Shown piece by piece: positions 1-7,172 of a stretch of DNA of 64,000 nt. The number at the start of each line of letters is the position of its first letter. The first letter of the stretch is position 1. Below the pieces are notes generated by a model, which was not told the origin of the DNA, did no database searches, and saw nothing but the letters and a program-made list of their open reading frames with translations. The translations under genes and the position numbers were made by a program. Source of the stretch: Echinicola arenosa. GTDB lineage: Bacteria > Bacteroidota > Bacteroidia > Cytophagales > Cyclobacteriaceae. The stretch lies in assembly GCF_014841125.1 (NCBI RefSeq), contig NZ_JACYTQ010000002.1, forward strand, positions 248,001-312,000. Direction: 5' to 3'.

Positions 1-85
1 TCTAAAAAACATATTTCAATAATTATGTATATCAGCTATTTTTCCACTAATGACCAAAATGTAAAAGGAGCGTCCGTTTTTGGCA

Positions 86-141
86 CTGTCTTCCATCTCC
101 CGTCTTCGGTCTCCCTACTTCCATCTCCCCTCTCCCGACCA
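86..141. repeat. Degenerate 7-bp tandem repeat, 8 units
   Basis: Eight contiguous 7-bp units fit the consensus CCRTCTY (for example CCATCTC, CCGTCTT, CGGTCTC) with exact phase from 86 to 141. The same motif recurs around the S23-type gene near 3.5-4.2 kb. The degenerate heptamer style resembles the short tandemly repeated repetitive (STRR) sequences known from cyanobacteria; function is unknown. Confidence 0.8.
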
Positions 142-164
142 TTAAATCCACATCATTATCCGCT

Positions 165-188
165 GTCCCGACAGCTAAGCTGCGGGAC
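165..188. repeat. REP-like imperfect palindrome
   Basis: GTCCCG at 165-170 pairs with CGGGAC at 183-188, and CAGCT at 172-176 pairs with AGCTG at 178-182, giving an almost complete 24-bp palindrome with one unpaired A. There is no T-run, so it is more like a REP element than a terminator. Confidence 0.65.
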
Positions 189-197
189 GACTAATCT

Positions 198-212
198 TGA
201 GTCTCTGACTCA
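198..212. repeat. Short perfect hairpin
   Basis: TGAGTC at 198-203 and GACTCA at 207-212 flank a TCT loop. It lies 9 bp from the preceding palindrome and may be the second half of a paired REP-like unit. Confidence 0.5.
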
Positions 213-372
213 GTAATAACATTGTCTGTCAAATGCACAGTGAAGCCCTAATATAGTTCATGCCACATGACTTGGATCAATCTCCCATACCAGATCCCAC
301 CCCTACTACTTGTAAACATTTAATAAACCCTTAATGAACTTAATGCCTTAATGTTTTACCCTAAACCGATCA

Positions 373-2772
373 TTACTCATCCTTCAGCACATTCACCGGA
401 TTGGTAATCGCTGCCCGATAGCTCAGCCCACTCACCGTCAGTAAAGCCACTACCAGTGTCAGCAAACCTGCCAAGCCAAATATCCACCAGTCCAGTGTGG
501 TCTTATAGGCAAAGTTTTCCAGCCACTTTTGTGTCACATAATAGGCCACTGGACAGGCAATCACAAAAGCCAAAACAATCCATTTCGCAAAGTCCCCATT
601 CAGCATTAGCAGGATTTCCTTGACCGAAGCCCCATTTACTTTTCTGATACCTATTTCCTTGGCATGTCTTTCGGTCTTATATAAAAACATGCCCACAATT
701 CCCATCAAACTGATCAGAATGGCCATTAGCGTGAAAAAGCTTACCACTTTCTGAAGCGTTTTTTCATCAGCATACATATAGCTCATCGTTCTCTCCACAT
801 AATCCTTTTCAATAAAAACCCCATTACCTTTTCCAGTTTGCCATATATCCGGATGACTTTCTGCTACAAAAAACTGGTTTTCTTCCAGCAAATCCTCTAA
901 GCCATTGACAAAACTTTGTTTACTTTCTGTACTAAACTTAACAGTTACCGGCCCTATTACTTGGGCTTTGTTGATCATTCTGAAAAACATTGGCTTCAAG
1001 GTCTTTTTGAATGTTTCAAACTTAAAGTCTGCCACTACCCCTATGATAGTTCCACTATTCGTAACTGTCCCTATTGGATGCTTTAAGTTCATGAGCTTGG
1101 CTGCCGCTTCATTAATAATGATTGACTCAGTTGCATCAGTAGTAAATGTTGTAGAAAAATTTCTACCTTCCTTTAATTGGATTTCATAGAGTGGGATGAA
1201 ATTTTCATCTACATTCATAAACTCCAGAACAAACTCCTGGGTAGGAGCATCTTTTAAAGCAACTACACTTTTTTGGCTAGAGCCATACACTGGCAAGCTC
1301 TCTCCAATAGCAATTCCCTTTACATCCGGATGCTGCAAAATCACATCTTCCAACAAACTTGTCCCCTGCATATTACGATAGACATGAATCACCTTATCCG
1401 TATTAAAGCCCTTACCTTGGTTCATCATAAAGTCCAACTGCTTGTAATAAGCAAATGAAAATACCAACATGGCTGTAACTATCACCAGCTGGGCCAAAAC
1501 TACCCCATTCCCAAAGAACAGATTATGTCGCGGGGAAGCCTGTTTTTCCAACACTTCTATTACCCCATGCCGACTTATATGACGGTAAAAATAAATACTG
1601 GTCAAAAATGCAGTAATAAAAATCAAGGCTATGGCAATCACAAAAAAGGACCAGTTTTCATTTATGGATAATACCAACTGATCACGTAAAAACTCATTGA
1701 TATACCCAAGGGAATAATGTAGAAGAAAAGCACCTATAAAACCTGCAACCAAGCATATTAAAAGCGATTCTATAAATACTATCTTTAGGGTATCCATTTT
1801 ATCCATCCCCATCACTTTTCTAAGGGCCATTGATTTGGTATTACGCTCAGAAATAGCTGAATAAAGTAACATAAAGTTGAGCAGGGAAATGATCAGCACG
1901 AGCACACCAATTCCAGCAAAAAGAAAGATCCCTTCTACAGACTGTGTTGCTCTGCTCCAGGTAATTTCACCAGAATGTAAATGAACATCCTCCAACGGCT
2001 GAAGCTTAAAAACTGTTTTGAATCTACTTTTATCTTGCTCAATTTCATTTATTTTTTGTTCCACCCATTCTATATCAGCATCAGTTTTCAAGGTCAAATA
2101 CGCATTAAACCTTTCATCTCCCCTGTTTTCAGATTGACTGGCATATTTATACCGACTCGAATTCTCAATAGGAACTATCAAATCTGGACGAAACGTAGAC
2201 TTTACAGGAAAGTCTTTAAAAACTGCTACAATCCTATAAGCTTCCTTTTGTTCTTTCCCTCCTGTCCGTTCACTTAAATCAAGAAATTGCCCAGTGGCAT
2301 TAGCAATATTTTTGAAATGCTTTTTAGCAAAGGACGCGGAAACAACCATGGTTTTGGAGGCTTTATTAAACTGGCCAAAATCCCCATAGAGCAATTGAAA
2401 GGTAAACAAATCCACTATATCAGGATCTGCAAAACAAGTGTAGCCATGCGCTAATACACCGTTTATATTGATCATTTGATATGCATACCTACTGTAATTT
2501 ATAATTTCCGGGACAGTCTCCGACATTTCCCCAATCACGGCAGGATTAGTATATCCGCTAATATTCTGCTTATCCTCAGTAGAAGTGGTCAGTACCCTAT
2601 AGATATTTTTATAGTTTTTATGGAAGGTATCAAAACCCGTATGATGGGTTACCATCAATAAGGCCAGAAATACGATCCACATGCCCAAACTCAATCCAAT
2701 AAGATTGATAAAGCTATAAGGCCTTTGGTTGATAAAATTCCAGTAAGCGTATTTGATATAATGCAGGATCAT
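373..2772 (-). CDS. MacB/FtsX-type ABC transporter permease
   Basis: This is a 799-residue inner-membrane permease of the FtsX/MacB superfamily in the long Bacteroidota form. A first membrane helix lies at about 20-41, followed by a large periplasmic MacB-like core domain (about 45-280). A bundle of helices covers about 283-445, a second periplasmic domain about 450-675, and the last three helices about 680-790. The duplicated FtsX layout suits mechanotransmission rather than a classical substrate channel. The start overlaps the end of the ATPase gene by 4 bp (ATGA), so the two are translationally coupled. With the HlyD-type adaptor upstream it probably forms a MacAB-like exporter; the substrate cannot be inferred. 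Confidence 0.9.
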   Translation of the reverse strand: MILHYIKYAYWNFINQRPYSFINLIGLSLGMWIVFLALLMVTHHTGFDTFHKNYKNIYRVLTTSTEDKQNISGYTNPAVIGEMSETVPEIINYSRYAYQMININGVLAHGYTCFADPDIVDLFTFQLLYGDFGQFNKASKTMVVSASFAKKHFKNIANATGQFLDLSERTGGKEQKEAYRIVAVFKDFPVKSTFRPDLIVPIENSSRYKYASQSENRGDERFNAYLTLKTDADIEWVEQKINEIEQDKSRFKTVFKLQPLEDVHLHSGEITWSRATQSVEGIFLFAGIGVLVLIISLLNFMLLYSAISERNTKSMALRKVMGMDKMDTLKIVFIESLLICLVAGFIGAFLLHYSLGYINEFLRDQLVLSINENWSFFVIAIALIFITAFLTSIYFYRHISRHGVIEVLEKQASPRHNLFFGNGVVLAQLVIVTAMLVFSFAYYKQLDFMMNQGKGFNTDKVIHVYRNMQGTSLLEDVILQHPDVKGIAIGESLPVYGSSQKSVVALKDAPTQEFVLEFMNVDENFIPLYEIQLKEGRNFSTTFTTDATESIIINEAAAKLMNLKHPIGTVTNSGTIIGVVADFKFETFKKTLKPMFFRMINKAQVIGPVTVKFSTESKQSFVNGLEDLLEENQFFVAESHPDIWQTGKGNGVFIEKDYVERTMSYMYADEKTLQKVVSFFTLMAILISLMGIVGMFLYKTERHAKEIGIRKVNGASVKEILLMLNGDFAKWIVLAFVIACPVAYYVTQKWLENFAYKTTLDWWIFGLAGLLTLVVALLTVSGLSYRAAITNPVNVLKDE

Positions 2773-3458
2773 ACTGTGGTGGGTATTTGTTGGTTTTCGG
2801 TCACGATTTTACCATCAAAAAGATTGATGACCCGATGGGCAAAACTCGCATCATGATGGGAGTGGGTCACCATCACGATGGTCGTTCCTTCCTTATTCAA
2901 CTCAGTCAAAAGGTTCATGACTTCCTGCCCGTTTTTGGAATCCAGGTTACCCGTAGGTTCATCGGCAAGGATCAGCTTGGGATTGGCCACCAAGGCCCGG
3001 GCTATGGCCACCCTTTGCTGCTGACCACCGGAAAGCTGCTTGGGAAAATGCTTCATTCGATGTCCCATTTCCATCCTTTTGAGCACCTCGTGGATACGTT
3101 TTTTCCGCTCTGCTGCTCCCAGTTTAAGATAGATCAAAGGCAGTTCTACATTCTCATATACATTCAACTCGTCGATCAGGTTAAAGCTCTGAAATATAAA
3201 GCCGATATTGCCTTTTCTATGCTTGGTGCGGCTGTTTTCTTTAAGACTGCCCACCTCTTCTCCATCAAAGAGGTACGCCCCAGAACTGGGATTATCCAAA
3301 AGCCCGATAATATTGAGCAAGGTAGACTTGCCACAGCCTGAAGGACCCATAATGGCCAAAAACTCCCCTTTCTTCACATGCAGGTTAATATTGTTCAGTG
3401 CCGTGGTCTCAATTTCCTCGGTCCTAAAAACTTTGGATAAGTTGTTTGCTTTTATCAT
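2769..3458 (-). CDS. ABC transporter ATP-binding protein (MacB/LolD type)
   Basis: This 229-residue cytoplasmic ATPase powers the adjacent FtsX-type permease. Visible motifs are Walker A GPSGCGKST (38-46), Q-loop Gln90, signature LSGGQ (142-146), Walker B LILADEP (162-168) and a switch histidine in MVTHSH. Length and motif spacing match the LolD/MacB ATPase family. It overlaps the permease gene by 4 bp. The adaptor gene, its natural partner, is over 700 bp upstream, separated by a repeat-embedded four-helix-bundle gene. It could belong to a lipoprotein-release or an efflux system; the HlyD adaptor favours efflux. Confidence 0.93.
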   Translation of the reverse strand: MIKANNLSKVFRTEEIETTALNNINLHVKKGEFLAIMGPSGCGKSTLLNIIGLLDNPSSGAYLFDGEEVGSLKENSRTKHRKGNIGFIFQSFNLIDELNVYENVELPLIYLKLGAAERKKRIHEVLKRMEMGHRMKHFPKQLSGGQQQRVAIARALVANPKLILADEPTGNLDSKNGQEVMNLLTELNKEGTTIVMVTHSHHDASFAHRVINLFDGKIVTENQQIPTTV

Positions 3459-3494
3459 AGTGGTATGGTTTTGTACTGTTTTTTTATTTTGTTT

Positions 3495-3522
3495 GAAGAC
3501 GGAAGACGGGAGACAGAAGTCA
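3495..3522. repeat. Degenerate 7-bp tandem repeat, 4 units, inverted
   Basis: Four 7-bp units (GAAGACG, GAAGACG, GGAGACA, GAAGTCA) are the reverse complement of the CCRTCTY heptamer found at 86-141, 3644-3727 and 4147-4188. The array sits about 40 bp upstream of the ATPase start codon. Confidence 0.75.
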
Positions 3523-3525
3523 GCT

Positions 3526-3548
3526 GGTCTGCATTTGCAATGCGGACC
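3526..3548. repeat. REP-like hairpin, 10-bp stem
   Basis: GGTCTGCATT at 3526-3535 pairs with AATGCGGACC at 3539-3548 around a TGC loop, with one G-T wobble. There is no T-run on either side. It is the first of three short palindromes between the heptamer arrays. Confidence 0.7.
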
Positions 3549-3559
3549 TGAAAATAACA

Positions 3560-3574
3560 GGGATTTTCAATCCC
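3560..3574. repeat. Short hairpin GGGATT/AATCCC
   Basis: A perfect 6-bp stem (3560-3565 with 3569-3574) closes a 3-nt loop, 12 bp after the preceding palindrome. Its significance depends on the cluster; alone it could be chance. Confidence 0.5.
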
Positions 3575-3622
3575 ATTCTCATATCTACCTGCTCATTCTA
3601 CATTGGACATTCATCATTCTCT

Positions 3623-3638
3623 AGTTCCTATTGGAACT
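3623..3638. repeat. Short hairpin AGTTCC/GGAACT
   Basis: A 6-bp stem (3623-3628 with 3633-3638) with a 4-nt loop lies directly before the 12-unit heptamer array. It is the third palindrome of the cluster. Confidence 0.5.
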
Positions 3639-3643
3639 CATTT

Positions 3644-3727
3644 TTCATTCTTCATTTTTAATTCCTCATCTCCGTCTTCCATCTTCCGTCTCCCGTCCCC
3701 TATCTTCAGTCCTCCATCCCCCATCCT
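3644..3727. repeat. Degenerate 7-bp tandem repeat, 12 units
   Basis: Twelve consecutive 7-bp units run from 3644 to 3727. The first four are T-rich (TTCATTC, TTCATTT type) and the next eight follow CCRTCYY (CCGTCTT, CCATCTT, CCGTCTC). The array ends at the stop codon of the S23-type gene, as if gene and repeat form one unit. Confidence 0.8.
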
Positions 3728-4080
3728 CATTTAATCCCGTTTCTGAAGGCAATCATCATGTTCATCAAATCAAAAGACTTTTGATAGAACCTTTCAAATT
3801 CCTCTTCTGTAATATAATCTCTTCTTCTGGCCTTATGGAGACAGGTCACCACTTCGGCAAGTGATCGAATTGCATAGCCCATAAATTTCTTCTGCTCAGG
3901 ATTAGATTGTAGAATTGCGCCCTCGGAAATATTCAAAGCCACAGAATCTACCGCCCTCAATAGCTGGGATGAAAGATTGAACATTTCCTTTTTCGGAAAC
4001 TTAGAACTTATCCCATTTACCTCTTCACCCAATTCCATGGCTTTCTGCCAAACAATTAATTTTTCAAACTTGAATTTCAT
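3727..4080 (-). CDS. S23/IVP-type four-helix bundle protein
   Basis: This 117-residue, highly charged, helix-rich protein belongs to the family first described as proteins encoded in 23S rRNA intervening sequences ('S23 ribosomal protein' or four helix bundle protein). Recognisable family features are the N-terminal KFEKLIVWQKAMEL segment, the NISEGA motif in mid-protein, and the FMGYAIRSLAEV segment. The Avd accessory proteins of diversity-generating retroelements share the fold, but no reverse transcriptase or variable repeat is visible here. Proposed functions are nucleic-acid or complex scaffolding; none is established for free-standing copies. It lies between an HlyD adaptor gene and its ABC ATPase gene and is bounded on both sides by heptamer repeats, which suggests insertion as a unit. 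Confidence 0.85.
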   Translation of the reverse strand: MKFKFEKLIVWQKAMELGEEVNGISSKFPKKEMFNLSSQLLRAVDSVALNISEGAILQSNPEQKKFMGYAIRSLAEVVTCLHKARRRDYITEEEFERFYQKSFDLMNMMIAFRNGIK

Positions 4081-4146
4081 GCTATGTCTATTTTAAAAAT
4101 TAAGAACTAGGTTTATTCATCCTAAAGATATTAAAACCACTTTCTT

Positions 4147-4188
4147 CAGTCTTCAAACTTCCGTCTCCAGTCCTCCGTCTCCCCTCTC
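4147..4188. repeat. Degenerate 7-bp tandem repeat, 6 units
   Basis: Six 7-bp units, best seen as CCGTCTC, CAGTCCT, CCGTCTC, occupy 4147-4188 and stop 2 bp from the stop codon of the adaptor gene. Orientation is the same as in the 3644-3727 array, so the S23-type gene is flanked by direct arrays of the same heptamer family. Confidence 0.75.
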
Positions 4189-4190
4189 CC

Positions 4191-5441
4191 TCACTCCAAT
4201 GCCAAACGCTCATTGTCCCCAAAGGCTTCATAGCCCGAAATAATTACTTTTTCCCCGACTTCTAAGCCTTCCAGCACTTCATAGTACTTGGGATTTTGCT
4301 TGCCTATCCTCACATTTCTCCTGTAGGCGTACTCCCCTGCAGGATCCAGGACATAGATCCATTGCCCACCGGAACTTTGAAAAAAGGCTCCTTTAGGAAT
4401 TATAAGTGCCTTTTCAGGATCTCCCAGCTCCAAATTGATATAATAACTCTGGCCATTCCTGATGAGAGCAGGCTTAGCGCCCGAAAAGTGCATATCCACC
4501 TTAAACTTCCCTTCTTTTACTTCTGGATAAATCTTTTTGATCTTTAATGCATAAGCACTGTCATTTTTAGTGATCTTTCCACTCAAAAAAGCAGTGATAC
4601 GATCAATATAGTGCTCATCTATCCAGGATTCGATTTTGTAATCTGACAAATCATGGATTTGTGCAACCGGGCTTCCAGCAGCAACTTGCTGTCCGGGTTC
4701 ACCCTGAAGCATGGCCAATTGTCCTGCCACTGGTGCTTTTACATGGAGATGGTCCAATCGTTCGTAGACCATATCTAGGGTTCTTTTCATCCTTTCCAGA
4801 TCAGCATCCAGCTCCTTGATGGTATTCAGTTTGGCCAGGGAATCCTGCTGGGATTTGATCAAGCTCACCTCCATCTTTTTTTTGGCCAACTCATAATTCT
4901 CCCTGGCTTCGATATACTCTTCCTTTGAAATGAGGTTACGGTCAAACATATATTGCTCTTGTTCGTAATTCCTCTTCGCCTTTCTCAAATGGTATTGCGC
5001 CTCTATTTTATTGGTCTCACTGATGACCATATCAGATTCAAAATTAAATTTAGTTTGACGCAAATCATTTTGCTTGGAAACAAAATCAGCCTCCACATTG
5101 AGAATTTCCATATGAAGATTCCTGTTTTCCAATTTCATGATCGTATCTCCTTCCTTTACCAAGGCCCCTTCTTCCAGGTATTTTTCTACAATCCTCCCCC
5201 CCTCATAGGCATGTAAGTAATAGGTGCTAATAGGCTTAACCTGACCGGAAATATTGATATAATCATCAAAGTCACCTGAAACCACAGTGGCAATACTCAT
5301 ATTTTCCTTATTGACGCGATAGGTAGAAGCAGAACTGCCAAATAACAGCGTCAGCAGCATACCCAGAAATAACAAACTACCCACACCCACAACAACATGC
5401 TTGAGCCTTAGTCCTTTCTTCTTCTCAATCTTCCTGTCCAT
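4191..5441 (-). CDS. HlyD/MacA-type periplasmic adaptor
   Basis: This 416-residue membrane-fusion protein should link an inner-membrane exporter to an outer-membrane channel. It has a short basic N-terminus, a membrane anchor at about 15-35, a lipoyl/barrel-sandwich half-motif near 75-110, a long coiled-coil hairpin at about 110-240 rich in Lys, Glu and Leu, the second lipoyl half near 245-270, then beta-barrel and membrane-proximal domains. It is the first gene of the minus-strand ABC exporter block, but is separated from the ATPase gene by the repeat-flanked S23-type gene. The divergent NtrC-type regulator gene starts 333 bp away and is a plausible regulator. Confidence 0.9.
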   Translation of the reverse strand: MDRKIEKKKGLRLKHVVVGVGSLLFLGMLLTLLFGSSASTYRVNKENMSIATVVSGDFDDYINISGQVKPISTYYLHAYEGGRIVEKYLEEGALVKEGDTIMKLENRNLHMEILNVEADFVSKQNDLRQTKFNFESDMVISETNKIEAQYHLRKAKRNYEQEQYMFDRNLISKEEYIEARENYELAKKKMEVSLIKSQQDSLAKLNTIKELDADLERMKRTLDMVYERLDHLHVKAPVAGQLAMLQGEPGQQVAAGSPVAQIHDLSDYKIESWIDEHYIDRITAFLSGKITKNDSAYALKIKKIYPEVKEGKFKVDMHFSGAKPALIRNGQSYYINLELGDPEKALIIPKGAFFQSSGGQWIYVLDPAGEYAYRRNVRIGKQNPKYYEVLEGLEVGEKVIISGYEAFGDNERLALE

Positions 5442-5774
5442 TGTCCATTGGTTTCCAATTAAACTCCTATTCTAAATATGTTCACCCAAGAAAACGGCAA
5501 AACTCTACTGTAAAACCGCTTTCTGGATGAATTCAAAAAAATAGTCAGTTGTTCCTTATATATCAATAAGCCCTGTACTTTTCCTATCCCCACATTCCAT
5601 TGGCATGCCAAAAAACACAAACAGCTTAACACCAACACATTAACCAACTCCCCATTACTACCAGTAATGCGTTGTGTAAAATTTATGGACGAAAATGTGT
5701 CAAAATATTTTACACTGCTTCCCAATCGCCCCACATTATTTTTAGTTTTAACCATCGATCTTTTTGACTGATAT
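5442..5774. other. Divergent intergenic region, exporter versus two-component pair
   Basis: This 333-bp region separates the adaptor gene (minus) from the sigma-54 response regulator gene (plus). It should hold both promoters. I looked for the sigma-54 -24/-12 pattern (GG-N10-GC) on both strands near the two starts and did not find a convincing match. A perfect 12-bp palindrome at 5600-5611 is the clearest element. Frames on the minus strand here overlap the regulator gene and look like shadows. Confidence 0.6.
5600..5611. promoter_or_regulatory. Perfect palindrome TTGGCATGCCAA
   Basis: A 12-bp perfect palindrome lies midway between two divergent genes, 159 bp from the adaptor start and 164 bp from the regulator start. 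Such a position would suit an activator-binding site for the NtrC-type regulator, whose Fis-like DNA-binding domain normally recognises inverted repeats. Only one copy was seen, so this is tentative. Confidence 0.35.
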
Positions 5775-7136
5775 ATGGAAGGGAAAATTTTAATCGTAGA
5801 TGACAACAAATCAATACTCAATGCCTTGGAATTTCTTCTGGAAGAGGAATACTCCTGCATTACAAGTATCTCCAACCCCAACAAGATCACCGGAATAGGA
5901 GACCTGGATAGCTATGATGCTGTACTATTGGACATGAACTTTTCTGCAGAGATCAATACAGGAAATGAAGGACTATATTGGCTGAGGCAAATCAAGGCCA
6001 AAGCACCTGAACTTCCGGTAATTATGATCACGGCCTATGGTGACATGGATTTGGCCATCAAATCACTGAAAGAAGGGGCGGTGGATTTTGTGCTCAAACC
6101 TTGGGACAACCAAAAATTACTTGCCACACTCCGCTCGGCATATCAACTCGGGCAATCCAGAAAAGAAGTGGGAAATCTCAAAAAAAATCAGGCCAACCTT
6201 AAAAGCCTGATCAGTCAAAAGCAACAGCCTATTATCGGAGAATCCAATGCGATCAAAGAAATGCTCGCCATCATTCGCAAAGTAGCCCAAACCACCGCCA
6301 ATGTACTGATAACAGGTGAAAATGGTACTGGCAAAGAATTAATAGCCCAAGAGATCCACCGCAACTCACCAAGGGCCAATGAGGTCTTTGTGGGAGTGGA
6401 CATGGGATCCATACAGGAAAGCCTTTTTGAAAGTGAACTATTCGGACATGTGAAGGGATCCTTTACAGATGCCAAAGAAGACCGGACAGGCAAATTCGAA
6501 GCCGCACATGGAGGCTCGCTATTTTTGGATGAAATAGGCAATCTTTCTTATCCCCTACAATCCAAACTGCTCAGTACCCTTCAAAACAGGGAAGTTGTAA
6601 AAGTAGGTAGCAATAAGCCTGTTCCCATTGATATCCGTTTGATCTGTGCCACCAACAGCAACTTGGACGAAATGGTAAGCAATGGAGATTTCAGGGAAGA
6701 TTTGCTATACCGAATCAATACCATCCATATCGAAGTCCCACCACTTCGGGAGCGTGGCGAGGACATTTTATTGCTGGCCAATTTCTTCACCAAAAAATAT
6801 GGTTCCAAGTATGGTAAAGGAGCATTGAGCATCCATAAAAATGCCCAGAAGAAACTGATGGACTACAGTTGGCCGGGGAATATCCGCGAGCTGCAGCATA
6901 CCATAGAACGCAGCGTAATTTTATGTGAGGGAAGCATTCTTCAGGGAGAAGATATACTGCTAAAGCAACGGTCACACCCAGCACTGAACGAGTTGGAAAT
7001 GACCTTGGAAGATATGGAAAGGGATATGATTGCCAATGCCCTATCCCGACATCATGGAAATTATACTGCAGCAGCAGAACAGCTGGGCGTCAGCAGACAG
7101 ACCCTCTATAATAAGACCAAACGCTATGGTCTTTGA
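5775..7136 (+). CDS. Sigma-54-dependent response regulator, NtrC family
   Basis: This 453-residue cytoplasmic transcription activator has three domains. The receiver (about 3-122) has acidic residues DD at 9-10, phospho-acceptor Asp53 and Lys108. The AAA+ domain (about 150-385) has Walker A GENGTGKE (181-188), Walker B SLFLDEIG (248-255) and an arginine-finger region near 310-327. The Fis-type helix-turn-helix is at about 428-450. The sigma-54 contact loop, normally GAFTGA, reads GSFTDA (228-233). The sensor kinase gene follows after 36 bp, so the two form one operon. It likely controls the neighbouring exporter genes or envelope functions, by position only. Confidence 0.93.
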   Translation: MEGKILIVDDNKSILNALEFLLEEEYSCITSISNPNKITGIGDLDSYDAVLLDMNFSAEINTGNEGLYWLRQIKAKAPELPVIMITAYGDMDLAIKSLKEGAVDFVLKPWDNQKLLATLRSAYQLGQSRKEVGNLKKNQANLKSLISQKQQPIIGESNAIKEMLAIIRKVAQTTANVLITGENGTGKELIAQEIHRNSPRANEVFVGVDMGSIQESLFESELFGHVKGSFTDAKEDRTGKFEAAHGGSLFLDEIGNLSYPLQSKLLSTLQNREVVKVGSNKPVPIDIRLICATNSNLDEMVSNGDFREDLLYRINTIHIEVPPLRERGEDILLLANFFTKKYGSKYGKGALSIHKNAQKKLMDYSWPGNIRELQHTIERSVILCEGSILQGEDILLKQRSHPALNELEMTLEDMERDMIANALSRHHGNYTAAAEQLGVSRQTLYNKTKRYGL

Positions 7137-7172
7137 TTTTTTATCAATTTTAAACGAAAACCATCACTGTTC

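Larger units (their letters stand above)
1..372. other. Gene-free region with heptamer repeat and palindromes
   Basis: No convincing gene is present here; the one ATG-started reading frame is pyrimidine-rich repeat translated into low-complexity residues. The stretch lies downstream of the ABC permease gene that ends at 373. It contains a degenerate 7-bp tandem repeat (86-141) and two adjacent short palindromes (165-188 and 198-212), listed separately. The rest (213-372) shows nothing I can name. Confidence 0.7.

Noticed and set aside
25-216. 63-residue reading frame at the window start
   Set aside because: It translates the heptamer array and palindrome into low-complexity residues; there is no ribosome site or family pattern.
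2787-3341. 184-residue plus-strand frame opposite the ABC ATPase gene
   Set aside because: It is wholly antisense to a gene with complete ABC motifs and has no recognisable domain.
3727-4080. Diversity-generating retroelement built around the Avd-like S23 protein
   Set aside because: No reverse transcriptase, template repeat or variable repeat is present nearby.
86-4188. CRISPR-like interpretation of the tandem arrays
   Set aside because: Units are 7 bp and contiguous with no spacers, and no cas genes are present.
5459-5890. 143-residue minus-strand frame before the adaptor gene
   Set aside because: It overlaps the receiver domain of the NtrC-type regulator and has no family features; its position on the divergent promoter region makes it unlikely.
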